IMG/VR virus record: IMGVR_UViG_3300030107_002164
Span: 1 to 20,232 of that record
Reading direction: 5' to 3' (one strand)
DNA: 20,232 nt
From: a virus
Shown here piece by piece: positions 6,985 to 15,030 of the stretch. The notes beneath the pieces are model-generated. The model saw nothing but the letters and a program-made list of their open reading frames with translations, was not told the DNA's origin and ran no database searches. The position numbers and the translations under genes were made by a program. Within the stretch, counting starts at the first letter, position 1. Each line of letters opens with the position of its first letter.

Positions 6985-7439
6985 TTGAAAAAGTCCTTGA
7001 ACACGAAGGTGGGTATGTAGATGACGCCACAGATTCAGGTGGAGAAACTAATTTTGGAATTAGTAAACGAGCATACCCTGATGAAGATATTAAAGGTTTA
7101 ACAGTTGAAAGAGCTAAAGAACTCTATAAAAGAGATTATTGGGATAGGTTTCGTGTATCTGAGCTTCCTTCTCGTATTCGTCATATCTATGTCGATATGT
7201 GCATTAATATGGGTGGTAGAAGGGCAACTAAGATACTTCAAGAAGCTTGTAACAGTAAAAACTCCTACAAGATAGATATAGATGGTGGTATTGGTAAAGA
7301 TACTATTAAAGCTTCAAGTAATCTTGAAGAATTTAGACTTAGAGCGTATAGAGTAATGTTTTACGCTGAACTTGTAATTAAAAAACCTGACCAAATGAAA
7401 TTTTGGGTAGGTTGGTTTAGAAGGAGTTGCGAGGTATGA
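6960..7439 (+). CDS. endolysin, GH108-type N-acetylmuramidase
   Basis: This 159-aa enzyme should cleave the glycan strand of host peptidoglycan at lysis. The N-terminal motif LEHEGGYVDD contains the catalytic Glu of GH108 (E16 in HEGGY), followed by SGGETNFGIS (26-35), the hallmark glycine-rich segment. YKRDYWDRF (56-64) and YVDMCINMG (77-85) continue the family pattern. From about residue 106 a small peptidoglycan-binding part is visible (DGGIGKDTI), ending in KFWVGWFRRS, the usual closing motif. There is no signal peptide, so a holin-like protein must give access to the wall. The length is normal for the family. It overlaps the next gene as ATGA. Confidence 0.92.
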   Translation: MLTTFDEIVEKVLEHEGGYVDDATDSGGETNFGISKRAYPDEDIKGLTVERAKELYKRDYWDRFRVSELPSRIRHIYVDMCINMGGRRATKILQEACNSKNSYKIDIDGGIGKDTIKASSNLEEFRLRAYRVMFYAELVIKKPDQMKFWVGWFRRSCEV

Positions 7440-7663
7440 TGGAATATCTTAAAAATTACTATGGTATCGTTACTGGTATTATTGGCTTAGTAGTTGGTTG
7501 GCTTGTATTTCCTTTATCTGCAAAGGTTGAGGATAATTCAAAAAAGATACAAACTCTTAGAACTAAAACTGCTGTTCAGGAGACAAAATTGTCTGATATG
7601 GATGATAAATTAGATGACATTAAAGCATCTTTGGATAAATTAGTTGATAAAATATACGAATAA
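7436..7663 (+). CDS. membrane-anchored coiled-coil protein, holin-like topology
   Basis: This 75-aa protein has one N-terminal membrane segment (about 9-27, YGIVTGIIGLVVGWLVFPL), then a charged coiled coil (KVEDNSKKIQTLRTKTAV onward) with hydrophobic spacing typical of a dimer or trimer. AAGGAG (7421-7426) lies 9 nt before the ATG at 7436, which overlaps the endolysin stop. The in-frame TTG at 7427 is too close to that site to be the start. Position next to the endolysin suggests a holin or other lysis helper (BhlA/UviB-like proteins share one membrane helix plus a charged tail). It could instead be a spanin-like linker. Confidence 0.65.
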   Translation: MMEYLKNYYGIVTGIIGLVVGWLVFPLSAKVEDNSKKIQTLRTKTAVQETKLSDMDDKLDDIKASLDKLVDKIYE

Positions 7664-7965
7664 TGGATGTTTCACAACTACTTACAGAACATGGACTGGC
7701 TGTTGTTATCATCTTTTGTTTGTTCGGTGCTATCAGTTGGTTTGCCAAGTGGTTTTTTAATCATTATACTGCAAATTTATCAACACAATTTACAGAATTG
7801 CTCAGAGAAATCGCAGAAGTCAAAACAGAAGTATTAGACAGCAATTCTAAATTGTATTCTATACATGAAAAACTTATATCTAATCAGCGTGAAATACAGG
7901 AAGATGTAAATGCTATTGAAAGCTCTTTAGATACTTTATTAAAATTTATTAAGGCAGATAAATAA
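7663..7965 (+). CDS. second membrane-anchored coiled-coil protein, holin-like
   Basis: This 100-aa protein has the same design as its upstream neighbour: a membrane helix near the N-terminus (about 11-30, GLAVVIIFCLFGAISWFAKW), then a long charged coiled coil to the end. A Trp/Phe/Lys boundary (WFAKWFFNHY) marks the membrane interface. The ATG overlaps the previous stop as TAATG. Two similar-topology proteins in tandem after an endolysin suggest a holin pair, holin plus antiholin, or a spanin-like pair. No lipobox is present, so a classical outer spanin is unlikely. Confidence 0.65.
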   Translation: MDVSQLLTEHGLAVVIIFCLFGAISWFAKWFFNHYTANLSTQFTELLREIAEVKTEVLDSNSKLYSIHEKLISNQREIQEDVNAIESSLDTLLKFIKADK

Positions 7966-7966
7966 T

Positions 7967-8503
7967 GTGGCTGAACTTGGTGGACTTAACAAGGATGGTG
8001 GCATTAGCTTTGAGAGAAAGCGTAATTTCGATAAGAAAGAAAAAAAGCCTGAGATGTTCTCTCGAAAACCTCCTGACAGAAGTAAGGAAGTTGATGAAGA
8101 ACTTGAAAAACCTATTGTTGAAGATAGACCTCTTAGTGCTGAAGAATTATCGAAGAATGAGCGACTTAATGCAAAATTACGCAAGGCGAAAGGGATTCAA
8201 GCAGGTGGATTTGCTTTTAACGGTGGAAGCATTATCGCTGCTCTTTTCTATATTGATAGCTTGTTGCTTGACCCTGCTACCGTTGATAATCTTAACGCTA
8301 TTAATAAATTAATTGGTGCAGATATAGATTTTGAAAATATGATTGCTATTATACAAGGTTATAAAGCTCAGATAATAGGTTTTGCTATATCATCTCAAAC
8401 TATGATAATGGGTTACAAAGATACTGTTCAAAAAATGAAGGAAAGAGGTAATGAATCTTTCTATGAAGTTTTTAATCAAGAATTGGAGAAAACAGGTATA
8501 TAA
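7967..8503 (+). CDS. 178-aa hypothetical protein with hydrophobic C-terminal half
   Basis: The N-terminal 75 residues are strongly charged and probably disordered (FERKRNFDKKEKKPEMFSRK). The rest contains hydrophobic stretches such as GGFAFNGGSIIAALFYIDSL (about 79-98) and an IIQGYKAQIIGFAISSQTMI stretch (about 129-148). These could be one or two membrane helices or amphipathic helices. The start is GTG at 7967; an ATG two bases earlier opens another frame (115 codons) inside this gene. This frame is preferred because it is longer and its product looks protein-like. A role with the adjacent lysis-type genes is inferred only from position. Confidence 0.65.
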   Translation: MAELGGLNKDGGISFERKRNFDKKEKKPEMFSRKPPDRSKEVDEELEKPIVEDRPLSAEELSKNERLNAKLRKAKGIQAGGFAFNGGSIIAALFYIDSLLLDPATVDNLNAINKLIGADIDFENMIAIIQGYKAQIIGFAISSQTMIMGYKDTVQKMKERGNESFYEVFNQELEKTGI

Positions 8504-8688
8504 TGGTTTCTTTAAATTTTAAAGAAAGGATTGTTAAAATAGTTTTAGAAGTTATTGATAATACTATTGGTAAGAAGTTTCCAATTATAGATAAAGCAAC
8601 GGATTTATTCCAAGCACATGATAATAAAATTAAAAGATTAGAAGAAGATATAGATAAAATTAAAAAACAACTACAGGACATAAAGTGA
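8503..8688 (+). CDS. 61-aa hypothetical helical protein
   Basis: An amphipathic N-terminal helix (NFKERIVKIVLEVIDNTIGK) is followed by a heptad-like charged C-terminus (IKRLEEDIDKIKKQLQDIK). There is no membrane segment long enough to cross a bilayer. The ATG overlaps the upstream stop as TAATG, and the stop overlaps the next GTG. The composition suits self-assembly or association with the neighbouring coiled-coil membrane proteins, but no family is recognised. Confidence 0.55.
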   Translation: MVSLNFKERIVKIVLEVIDNTIGKKFPIIDKATDLFQAHDNKIKRLEEDIDKIKKQLQDIK

Positions 8689-8912
8689 AATCATTTTTCG
8701 ATTATATAAAAAAGTTAGCTATTCAAATGGTTATTAATCAATTAAAAGATAACTCAGATAAGTTGGCTAAGAAAATTGCAGACAAATGTGAAATTCCATT
8801 GTTAAATGAAAAGCAAGAAGCTGAATTAGCATCTAAATTGCTTGATGGAATGACAGAATTAATAGAAGATTTATTTGAAGATGATTTAAAGGAGAAAGAT
8901 GCCAAAGGGTAA
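8685..8912 (+). CDS. 75-aa hypothetical helical protein
   Basis: Starts at GTG 8685, overlapping the previous stop as GTGA, with CAGGA upstream. It is basic and amphipathic at the start (MKSFFDYIKKLAIQMVINQL) and acidic at the end (ELIEDLFEDDLKEKDAKG), so the molecule is charge-polarised. The 3' end overlaps the 25-aa gene that follows. No family is recognised. Confidence 0.55.
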   Translation: MKSFFDYIKKLAIQMVINQLKDNSDKLAKKIADKCEIPLLNEKQEAELASKLLDGMTELIEDLFEDDLKEKDAKG

Positions 8913-8976
8913 AGGAACATACGGTTCTAAGGTCGGCAGACCCAAGAAGAAAAAAAAGATGAAAAAGAAAAAGTGA
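8899..8976 (+). CDS. 25-aa lysine-rich microprotein
   Basis: This short gene encodes MPKGKGTYGSKVGRP followed by ten residues of which nine are Lys and one is Met. GGAG (8891-8894) lies 4 nt before the ATG, a good ribosome-binding site. Its first 14 bases overlap the end of the preceding gene, and the next start codon is 6 bases after its stop. The P-K-G-K-G-T-Y-G-S-K-V-G-R-P pattern is, from memory, a recurring microprotein in marine phage genomes; no function is known to me. The poly-Lys end suggests DNA, RNA or membrane binding. Confidence 0.65.
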   Translation: MPKGKGTYGSKVGRPKKKKKMKKKK

Positions 8977-8982
8977 GCTTAG

Positions 8983-10611
8983 ATGGCTAATTTTAGATTA
9001 TCCTTATCTTATGGTGTAAATCATATATCTATTCCATTATCCTTTTCGAGTGATAATAGTAACGTTGTTATGCAATTTGACCCTCAGTTAAAAAATAGTG
9101 ATGGTGAGTATGTTTATGAATACATTAATACTCAGGGTGCTACTGCAACAAATGTCGGTGGTAGATATGAAGGTAATTTAGTATCATTAGATACTACTAA
9201 ATCTTATATGGTAAGCAGTAAGCTTTCTCATGTAAAAAGTTTTGATGGAAGTGCAATTACAGAACACTCTTTAACTTATAAATTATATAATGGTGGTAAT
9301 TTTATTTCTTTTCCATTTACAGAAAATAAGCTTATTGGTGAAGGTGATTATTCAACATCAGGAGTAGCTGATATAGATTTTATAATAAATAAAAATTTAC
9401 TTAAAGGCTCAGGACACGCTACTGCTTGTATTGATTATATAAAAACAACAGGAAAAAGTGCAGGTGAATCAAAAATAATACAATACAATGGTAGTGGTTC
9501 TAATTTCCCTGATGATTGGTCGGGAAATTTATTAGAATTTAAAGCAGGTGAGGGGTATTTTTTGGGGTGTTCAGGCATAAGTCAAGCTTCTGTTCCTATA
9601 GATGCTAATCTATGGTCTAATACTGCTAACGATTATAATTACATTCCATTATCAGGTGTAACTCCTGCTGATTCAGAAGGGAATAATGTTTTTGCAGCTC
9701 CTTATGGAGAAAATTTAACTACAAGTACTTTTACTCTTTTATATTTTGGAGATGGTTATAAGGCTGTAGATAAAAATAATAATACTCTTTTAACATCAAA
9801 TTCTTCAAGTAAAATTACGGTTGAAGGAGGTATGACAACAGATTACCAATTAGTATTTTACCCTTTCAATAAAATCGGATTAGATTCAAACAACCCTTTA
9901 GGCATGGCTTGTTCAAACTTGACATCTAAAATCGACACAAGTGGTGTAGATACAGGAACTGCTGTAGATGGCTCTCATAATATCGTTACTATAGCTGAGG
10001 ATTTTTCAGGAACTTCGAGTGTTGATGATGCTGTATTGTCAGGAGGATTTTCTCCTTCCGATGTAAAAGAGAATAAAGATTTTACTAATTATCCTGATTA
10101 TTTTGTAAGAGGGTATAAACAATTACCAGCTTTTAGTGCTTTTCCAAATTTAAATACTTATGAAGTTTATTATAGACTTTATCTTTCTACTTGGTATTTA
10201 TGGGTTGGTGGACAATATATGTCATTCGATAGCTGGAGGTATAGAGCTTTTCATTCAGAAAATTCTCCCTTATTAGAAATTGACCCTGTAAACTTTAATT
10301 ATCAAGGTCATAAGATATGTCCAGTAGTATATAATCCATCTGAAAGTGATGGCGAGAGATATAGATTTTGTGAATATCACCCACATCCAAGAGATAGAGT
10401 GACAGGTGCTTATGCAGAAGATTTATCAGAATATAATCATATATTTTATGACGAAGAAGGAAATAGAAAATATTCAGAAATATTTGGTGAACCATACGCA
10501 CCACCACTTGATAAAATACTTCCTTATAAGTACCCTCATAGTGGAGTAGGTGAAGCACTTGCACCTAATTATAAATTTTTTAAATTAAGAGGGGTTTTAA
10601 AAATACTTTGA
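8983..10611 (+). CDS. putative adhesin / receptor-binding virion protein with repeats
   Basis: This 542-aa, beta-rich, Ser/Asn/Tyr-rich protein is probably displayed on the virion. A degenerate repeat of about 70-100 residues is visible. Copy 1 runs from YGVNHISIPL (10-19) to DTTKSYMVSS (70-79). Copy 2 runs from LYNGGNFISFPF (101-112) to FKAGEGYFLGCSG (186-198). A weaker third copy begins at NDYNYIPL (216-223). The pattern 'G.N.IS.P ... G.GY' resembles repeat modules of bacterial and phage surface proteins. The last 180 residues are aromatic-rich (YEVYYRLYLSTWYLWVGGQY) and may be the binding tip. It starts 6 bases after the microprotein, and its stop overlaps the TTG start of the next gene. 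Confidence 0.65.
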   Translation: MANFRLSLSYGVNHISIPLSFSSDNSNVVMQFDPQLKNSDGEYVYEYINTQGATATNVGGRYEGNLVSLDTTKSYMVSSKLSHVKSFDGSAITEHSLTYKLYNGGNFISFPFTENKLIGEGDYSTSGVADIDFIINKNLLKGSGHATACIDYIKTTGKSAGESKIIQYNGSGSNFPDDWSGNLLEFKAGEGYFLGCSGISQASVPIDANLWSNTANDYNYIPLSGVTPADSEGNNVFAAPYGENLTTSTFTLLYFGDGYKAVDKNNNTLLTSNSSSKITVEGGMTTDYQLVFYPFNKIGLDSNNPLGMACSNLTSKIDTSGVDTGTAVDGSHNIVTIAEDFSGTSSVDDAVLSGGFSPSDVKENKDFTNYPDYFVRGYKQLPAFSAFPNLNTYEVYYRLYLSTWYLWVGGQYMSFDSWRYRAFHSENSPLLEIDPVNFNYQGHKICPVVYNPSESDGERYRFCEYHPHPRDRVTGAYAEDLSEYNHIFYDEEGNRKYSEIFGEPYAPPLDKILPYKYPHSGVGEALAPNYKFFKLRGVLKIL

Positions 10612-11459
10612 AGAATCTCGCTTTAGAAAAACCTGTTGATGAACATTTAAAGCCTGTAAAGGATTTTGACGGTACTTCTACATCTCTTGAAGTATCAACT
10701 GATAAAATCAGAGTTAAAGATTTAGAAGTAACAGGTACAACTATAGGAATAGATACAGGCACATCTATTACTGTAGATTCATCTTTAACAGATGGTTCTA
10801 CAAATCCTGTAGAAAACAATGCAGTTTTTGATGGATTAGCTACTAAGTTGAATTTAAGTGGTGGTACTATGGAAGGTGCTATAGATGCTGATGGTAATAA
10901 TATTACTAATGTTGGTGGCTTTAGTGCAGAAACTATGGCTAATTCGGCATCAAGCATTGATACAATAGATAATGGCACAAGCTTAGGAACATCTGCTTCT
11001 ACCTTACCAACTCAAAATGCAGTAAAAGGTTATGTAGATGCAGTACCTACAAATGTTTATTCAAAAACATTAATAAAGGTTATGCCACGTGAGTTTATAG
11101 TTAATGATGATTATAATGGTAGAGCTGCGAATATAATAGAAGATGATACTTCTAATGAATTAGCGTTTAGAATGGGAAATTCAAATACAGAAGCTTATGC
11201 TTTTGTAAAGATACCTGATGGTTATAAAGCTACCCATGTACAGGTTTTAGCATCTGCATCTACGTCTAATGCAGTAGTTTGTAAAACATTTAATTATACT
11301 ACAGGTGCTACTACAGATTTAGAAACTTTTGATTTTAATACTAATGAAAATATAACAGATGTAACTGCATCAACGACAAATGATTTAGTAATTAAAATAT
11401 TACCTGCATCAACTTTAACTAAGATTTATGGTGCAAAAGTAACGATTGCGAGTGTATAA
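10608..11459 (+). CDS. putative tail fibre protein
   Basis: This 283-aa protein carries the motif SLTDGSTNPVENNAVFDGLA, then LNLSGGTMEGAIDADGNNI and TLPTQNAVKGYVDAV. These are typical trimeric fibre-shaft elements ('DGSTNAVQN.AVFDAL', 'SGGTM.G.I', 'P...AVK.YVD'). The C-terminal 130 residues are beta-rich and probably form a receptor-facing or trimerisation domain. The start is TTG at 10608, sharing bases with the upstream TGA; GAGGGG lies about 13 nt upstream, so translation probably depends partly on coupling. It is the first of two fibre-like genes. Confidence 0.75.
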   Translation: MKNLALEKPVDEHLKPVKDFDGTSTSLEVSTDKIRVKDLEVTGTTIGIDTGTSITVDSSLTDGSTNPVENNAVFDGLATKLNLSGGTMEGAIDADGNNITNVGGFSAETMANSASSIDTIDNGTSLGTSASTLPTQNAVKGYVDAVPTNVYSKTLIKVMPREFIVNDDYNGRAANIIEDDTSNELAFRMGNSNTEAYAFVKIPDGYKATHVQVLASASTSNAVVCKTFNYTTGATTDLETFDFNTNENITDVTASTTNDLVIKILPASTLTKIYGAKVTIASV

Positions 11460-12238
11460 TGAGCTTAATAGATAAAACAATAGCATCAACATTTAAAGAT
11501 ATTGTCACAATAGAAAATTCTAATACTGGTTTTGATACAAATATTGACCAAGTGAAAAGTGGTAATGGGAATGGTTCATCTTTGTATTTATCTACTAATA
11601 ATTTTAAAGTTCAACCAACATCAGATTCTACTACTAATTCAGTAATTTACGATAAAGATGGAAATATTTTATTTCAAGTAGATTCTACAAATGATGCAGT
11701 AAAGGCTTTAGGTAACCATGTTAATAGTCAATATGCTAAATTTTCAACAACAAATAGAGGTGCAACAAGTTATTCTGCAAATACTCATTATGCAGTAGAT
11801 TATATTGGTAATTATTCCAATACTACTGACTATGTAACATTGGGTACAAGTACAAATCCTGATACATCATTAACTGTAGCTACAACTGCACATTTATTAA
11901 TACCAAAAATGTGGTATGTGCCTGATGCAATAACTATAGATGCTGTTTCTTTTTGGGTTGGAGGAGATGCTGCAAGTGGTGATACAATTCGATGTCACTT
12001 AATGTCTTATGATATAGTTACTACAGCAGGAGCTACAGGTGGTGATTTATCTAATGGTGTTGTTGTGGCAGATGGAGCAGATATTTCTAATGATGGATAT
12101 GAACAAGCATATTATCAAGCTATGACAATTCAAAGTGCATCTGTTTCGGCAGGTAAAGCATTATTTTTTACATTTAGACAAGATGGTACAAATAGTGATT
12201 ATTCTATTAGTTCAACTATTAAATATCATTTAACATAA
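11459..12238 (+). CDS. putative fibre-associated structural protein
   Basis: This 259-aa protein is Ser/Thr/Asn-rich and probably mostly beta. The N-terminus (TIASTFKDIVTIENSNTGFD) links it to fibre-like surface proteins. The C-terminal half, from IPKMWYVPDAITIDAVSFWV onward, looks like a compact beta domain of a type found at fibre tips. It starts at an ATG overlapping the previous stop (TAATG), so it is coupled to the fibre gene. It may be a second fibre, a fibre cap or a host-recognition subunit. The exact role cannot be read from sequence. Confidence 0.6.
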   Translation: MSLIDKTIASTFKDIVTIENSNTGFDTNIDQVKSGNGNGSSLYLSTNNFKVQPTSDSTTNSVIYDKDGNILFQVDSTNDAVKALGNHVNSQYAKFSTTNRGATSYSANTHYAVDYIGNYSNTTDYVTLGTSTNPDTSLTVATTAHLLIPKMWYVPDAITIDAVSFWVGGDAASGDTIRCHLMSYDIVTTAGATGGDLSNGVVVADGADISNDGYEQAYYQAMTIQSASVSAGKALFFTFRQDGTNSDYSISSTIKYHLT

Positions 12239-12248
12239 GGGATTTATT

Positions 12249-13769
12249 ATGCCAAATTTCAATGCTAATTTAAATATTAGAACAGGTCGGGGAGATGCTT
12301 TAACTGCATCAAAAAATGGTAGCTATGTAGATGTTTTTAATATTAGACAAACTGTTAATAATACAAATGCAAGTAACACCTTATTAACAGGTGCTAAGTC
12401 TGTAGGTGTGGCTTCTATTAGCGATGCTAAATCTTTAATAATTAAAAATAATGGTGAAGTTCCTGCTGAGATTGTAATTGCAACTAATACACATACAGAT
12501 GCTACTCCTGATACTACAGGAGCTGCAGCATATCAAAAATATATTTTATCTGCTAATGACTTTATGTATTTGCCAAATATTAGACAAATGTATGGTTCAA
12601 GTGCAAATTCAAGTGCAAGTGCTTATACTTTAGACAGCCAAGTACCTGATGCTAATATGTATGTTGCTTTAAATAACGCTGCTTCAGGTGATGCTCAATT
12701 AGTAGCTGAAGCTATTGATGGCTCTGAAACAGAAATAGATGTTGATGAGGGTGGATATTTTTTTGTAGGTGATTTAATTAGAGTCGAAAATGAAATAATG
12801 GAAGTTACTGCAATATCAACTAATACTTTAACTGTAATACGTGGCACACATGGAAGTAGTGCTGCATCTCATTCTGATAATACTGCTATTAGATTACCAT
12901 TTTTTAATAATTATGTAGATTTTGATAAATATTCAACTGCTCAGACAGATAGTGCAGGTAAGTACAAGGCTACTAATTTAATAGGTTTATGTAGAAATAC
13001 AGATGGTAGTGGTAATCCTGAATCAATGGGCTGTAATGGTCTTTCAATTAAATTTTATTCACAAGGATTTCAGGAAATTGGGTTATCAGGAATTTCATCA
13101 TCTACTTCATCAGGATTAGCTGTATCTACAGAATATAAATTTAATATAACAGTTGATGGAGGTTCTACATTTTCAAATCTTACATTCATTACCGATTCAA
13201 GTGACGTTAGTTTTGGTGGAACAAACGGAATCATTAATAAAATACAAGATGCTTTAGACACTCAATTTTACACAGCAGGTTCTAATTTATTCGAAAAGAA
13301 AGTAAGAGTTAGTATTGTTAATGGAGATGTAAGATTTACATCAGGTTCACATTTATCTACATCTGCTATTTTACTTGCAGCACCTACATCGGGAACTACT
13401 CCATTTGGAGTTGGTCGCTTACCTGCTATAGCTAACGTAGAAGCTCCTGTTGCTTCTAAGTTACCACAAGACACTATTATTGATAGTAGAACAGGGTTAG
13501 AAACTAAAAATATCAATCAAATGGCTTATGATGATGGACATGGAGTAATAAAAGGTGTTTGTGATGGTACAATTTCTTATAATTCGGGTGCTATAACTTT
13601 ACAAAATGCACCAGCTAATGCTAATTTCGTTGTTAGTGCAAACTATGGTTCATCCCAAAGTGGTGGTAATAGATTCGGTGCAGCTATGGGGAATTGCATA
13701 ACTTCAATATCAGGTCGTTCTTGTAATTCAAAAATTGATACAACTATTGAAATAATAGGACTAAGATAA
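12249..13769 (+). CDS. virion structural protein with a shared 'TVIRG' domain
   Basis: This 506-aa Ser/Ala/Asn-rich protein has no charged enzyme-like motifs. Residues about 154-216 form a distinct module: IDVDEGGYFFVGDLIRVENE, then EVTAISTNTLTVIRGTHG and SAASH. The same module occurs in the next gene. The N-terminal 130 residues and C-terminal half are beta-type and lack a recognisable family. A pattern 'SSSTSSGLAVSTEYKFNITV' suggests an adhesion or decoration surface. TAAGGGA lies just before the ATG. Position between fibre genes and the head-tail connector leaves head decoration, collar or fibre-base roles open. Confidence 0.6.
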   Translation: MPNFNANLNIRTGRGDALTASKNGSYVDVFNIRQTVNNTNASNTLLTGAKSVGVASISDAKSLIIKNNGEVPAEIVIATNTHTDATPDTTGAAAYQKYILSANDFMYLPNIRQMYGSSANSSASAYTLDSQVPDANMYVALNNAASGDAQLVAEAIDGSETEIDVDEGGYFFVGDLIRVENEIMEVTAISTNTLTVIRGTHGSSAASHSDNTAIRLPFFNNYVDFDKYSTAQTDSAGKYKATNLIGLCRNTDGSGNPESMGCNGLSIKFYSQGFQEIGLSGISSSTSSGLAVSTEYKFNITVDGGSTFSNLTFITDSSDVSFGGTNGIINKIQDALDTQFYTAGSNLFEKKVRVSIVNGDVRFTSGSHLSTSAILLAAPTSGTTPFGVGRLPAIANVEAPVASKLPQDTIIDSRTGLETKNINQMAYDDGHGVIKGVCDGTISYNSGAITLQNAPANANFVVSANYGSSQSGGNRFGAAMGNCITSISGRSCNSKIDTTIEIIGLR

Positions 13770-13770
13770 T

Positions 13771-15030
13771 ATGGCTACCAATTTACCAACTTATGCAACA
13801 GTAAATGATTTAAGAGATGTTTATCCTAATATAAATAAATACGATACTAAACAACCTTTATATAATTGGGTAGAGATTGGGGTTTCAGGTAGTTATAAAC
13901 TATACCAAGCTAATAATTCAGGATTGACTAATGTATTATTTAGAGATGGTGAAGATTTAACAGGTTTAGGAAAAAAAGAAGTTTATACAGATTCTAATGT
14001 AGATACAAGTGAGGCACTTGACAGCGAAGAAACAGATGTAGATGTTGCAGATGGTTCTGCCTTTTCTGTTGGAAACATTATTAAAATTGATAGCGAAATA
14101 ATGTTAATTACTAAAATCACTTCAAACACATTAACTGTAATTCGTGGATTTGCAGGTACATCCGTTGCAAGTCACGTTAATCCTTCAAGTGTTTTTATTG
14201 GTTTAAAATTTTCTATTAACAATCAATGGTTCTATAGTACCGAAGATGATTGTGTTTTACTATATACTTTAAGCAATAGTGACCCAAACGATTCTTTATT
14301 AGAATCAGGTGAGGATTGGTTAGCACATAAAAATGATTTATTATACAAGGCATCAAGATATTTTGATAGCTATGTTGATGCTTCGCTACCTCAAAGGATG
14401 CACAAGAATAGTGAAGGAGAATATCCTTATCTTGTAATTAGAACTACTGCACAGATATGTGCTTATTTTTTAATTTCAGCACACGACCCTGAAAACGAAG
14501 ATGCTTTAAGATTAAAAGAAGAATATGAAGATATCCTTGACAAATTGGTCAATGGTCAGTTAAAACTTGATTACGAAAAGTCATCTGATTCAGCTAAAGG
14601 TATTTTAACGGAGTTATTTTCTGCAAGTTCAACTACCTTGAAACCTTTAGATATAATTGGCACATACACAGGCAGTAATTATGATAAAATATTAATAAAA
14701 ATTACAACTGGTGGAGGTGTTTCTCAGGCAAAATTTACAAGTTGGGTTGCAAGTGATGATAATCTTGGAGCAGGATTGGCATTTGCAAGTACAAGCACTA
14801 TATATGTACAAGATGAACTTATAAATGGACAATATCAAAATTTCGCATCAGGGTTGTATGTTAGGTTTGGCTGTTCAACTACCGTACCTGCAGGTTCAGG
14901 AGGAGCTACAACAGGATATGTTACAGGAACTACAACAGCAGGAGATGCTTATCAAGTAGAAGTATTTCCAAGAGGTTCAGAAATAGATGATGCTCGTGGA
15001 ATTAAATCGGCACGATTAACGAGAGCTTAA
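13771..15030 (+). CDS. composite head-tail connector protein
   Basis: This 419-aa protein is probably a head completion or adaptor protein with an inserted module. The N-terminus LPTYATVNDLRDVYPNI looks like the start of connector proteins of the DUF1320 / Mu gp36 kind. Residues about 81-143 are the 'TVIRG...SH' module also found in the gene upstream. The helical segment 190-266 (LLYKASRYFDSYVDASLPQR, then PYLVIRTTAQICAYFLISAH and LDKLVNGQLKLD) fits the adaptor family's 'A...ID.yL..R' and 'L..i..G...L' patterns. A beta-rich C-terminal domain follows (about 280-419). The gene sits just before the tail terminator, as expected. The split-domain reading is inferred from motif order. Confidence 0.6.
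   Translation: MATNLPTYATVNDLRDVYPNINKYDTKQPLYNWVEIGVSGSYKLYQANNSGLTNVLFRDGEDLTGLGKKEVYTDSNVDTSEALDSEETDVDVADGSAFSVGNIIKIDSEIMLITKITSNTLTVIRGFAGTSVASHVNPSSVFIGLKFSINNQWFYSTEDDCVLLYTLSNSDPNDSLLESGEDWLAHKNDLLYKASRYFDSYVDASLPQRMHKNSEGEYPYLVIRTTAQICAYFLISAHDPENEDALRLKEEYEDILDKLVNGQLKLDYEKSSDSAKGILTELFSASSTTLKPLDIIGTYTGSNYDKILIKITTGGGVSQAKFTSWVASDDNLGAGLAFASTSTIYVQDELINGQYQNFASGLYVRFGCSTTVPAGSGGATTGYVTGTTTAGDAYQVEVFPRGSEIDDARGIKSARLTRA

Noticed and set aside
10580-10978. 132-codon leftward frame across the fibre gene start
   Set aside because: Antisense to a fibre gene with clear motifs; Ser/Val/Pro-rich shadow product.
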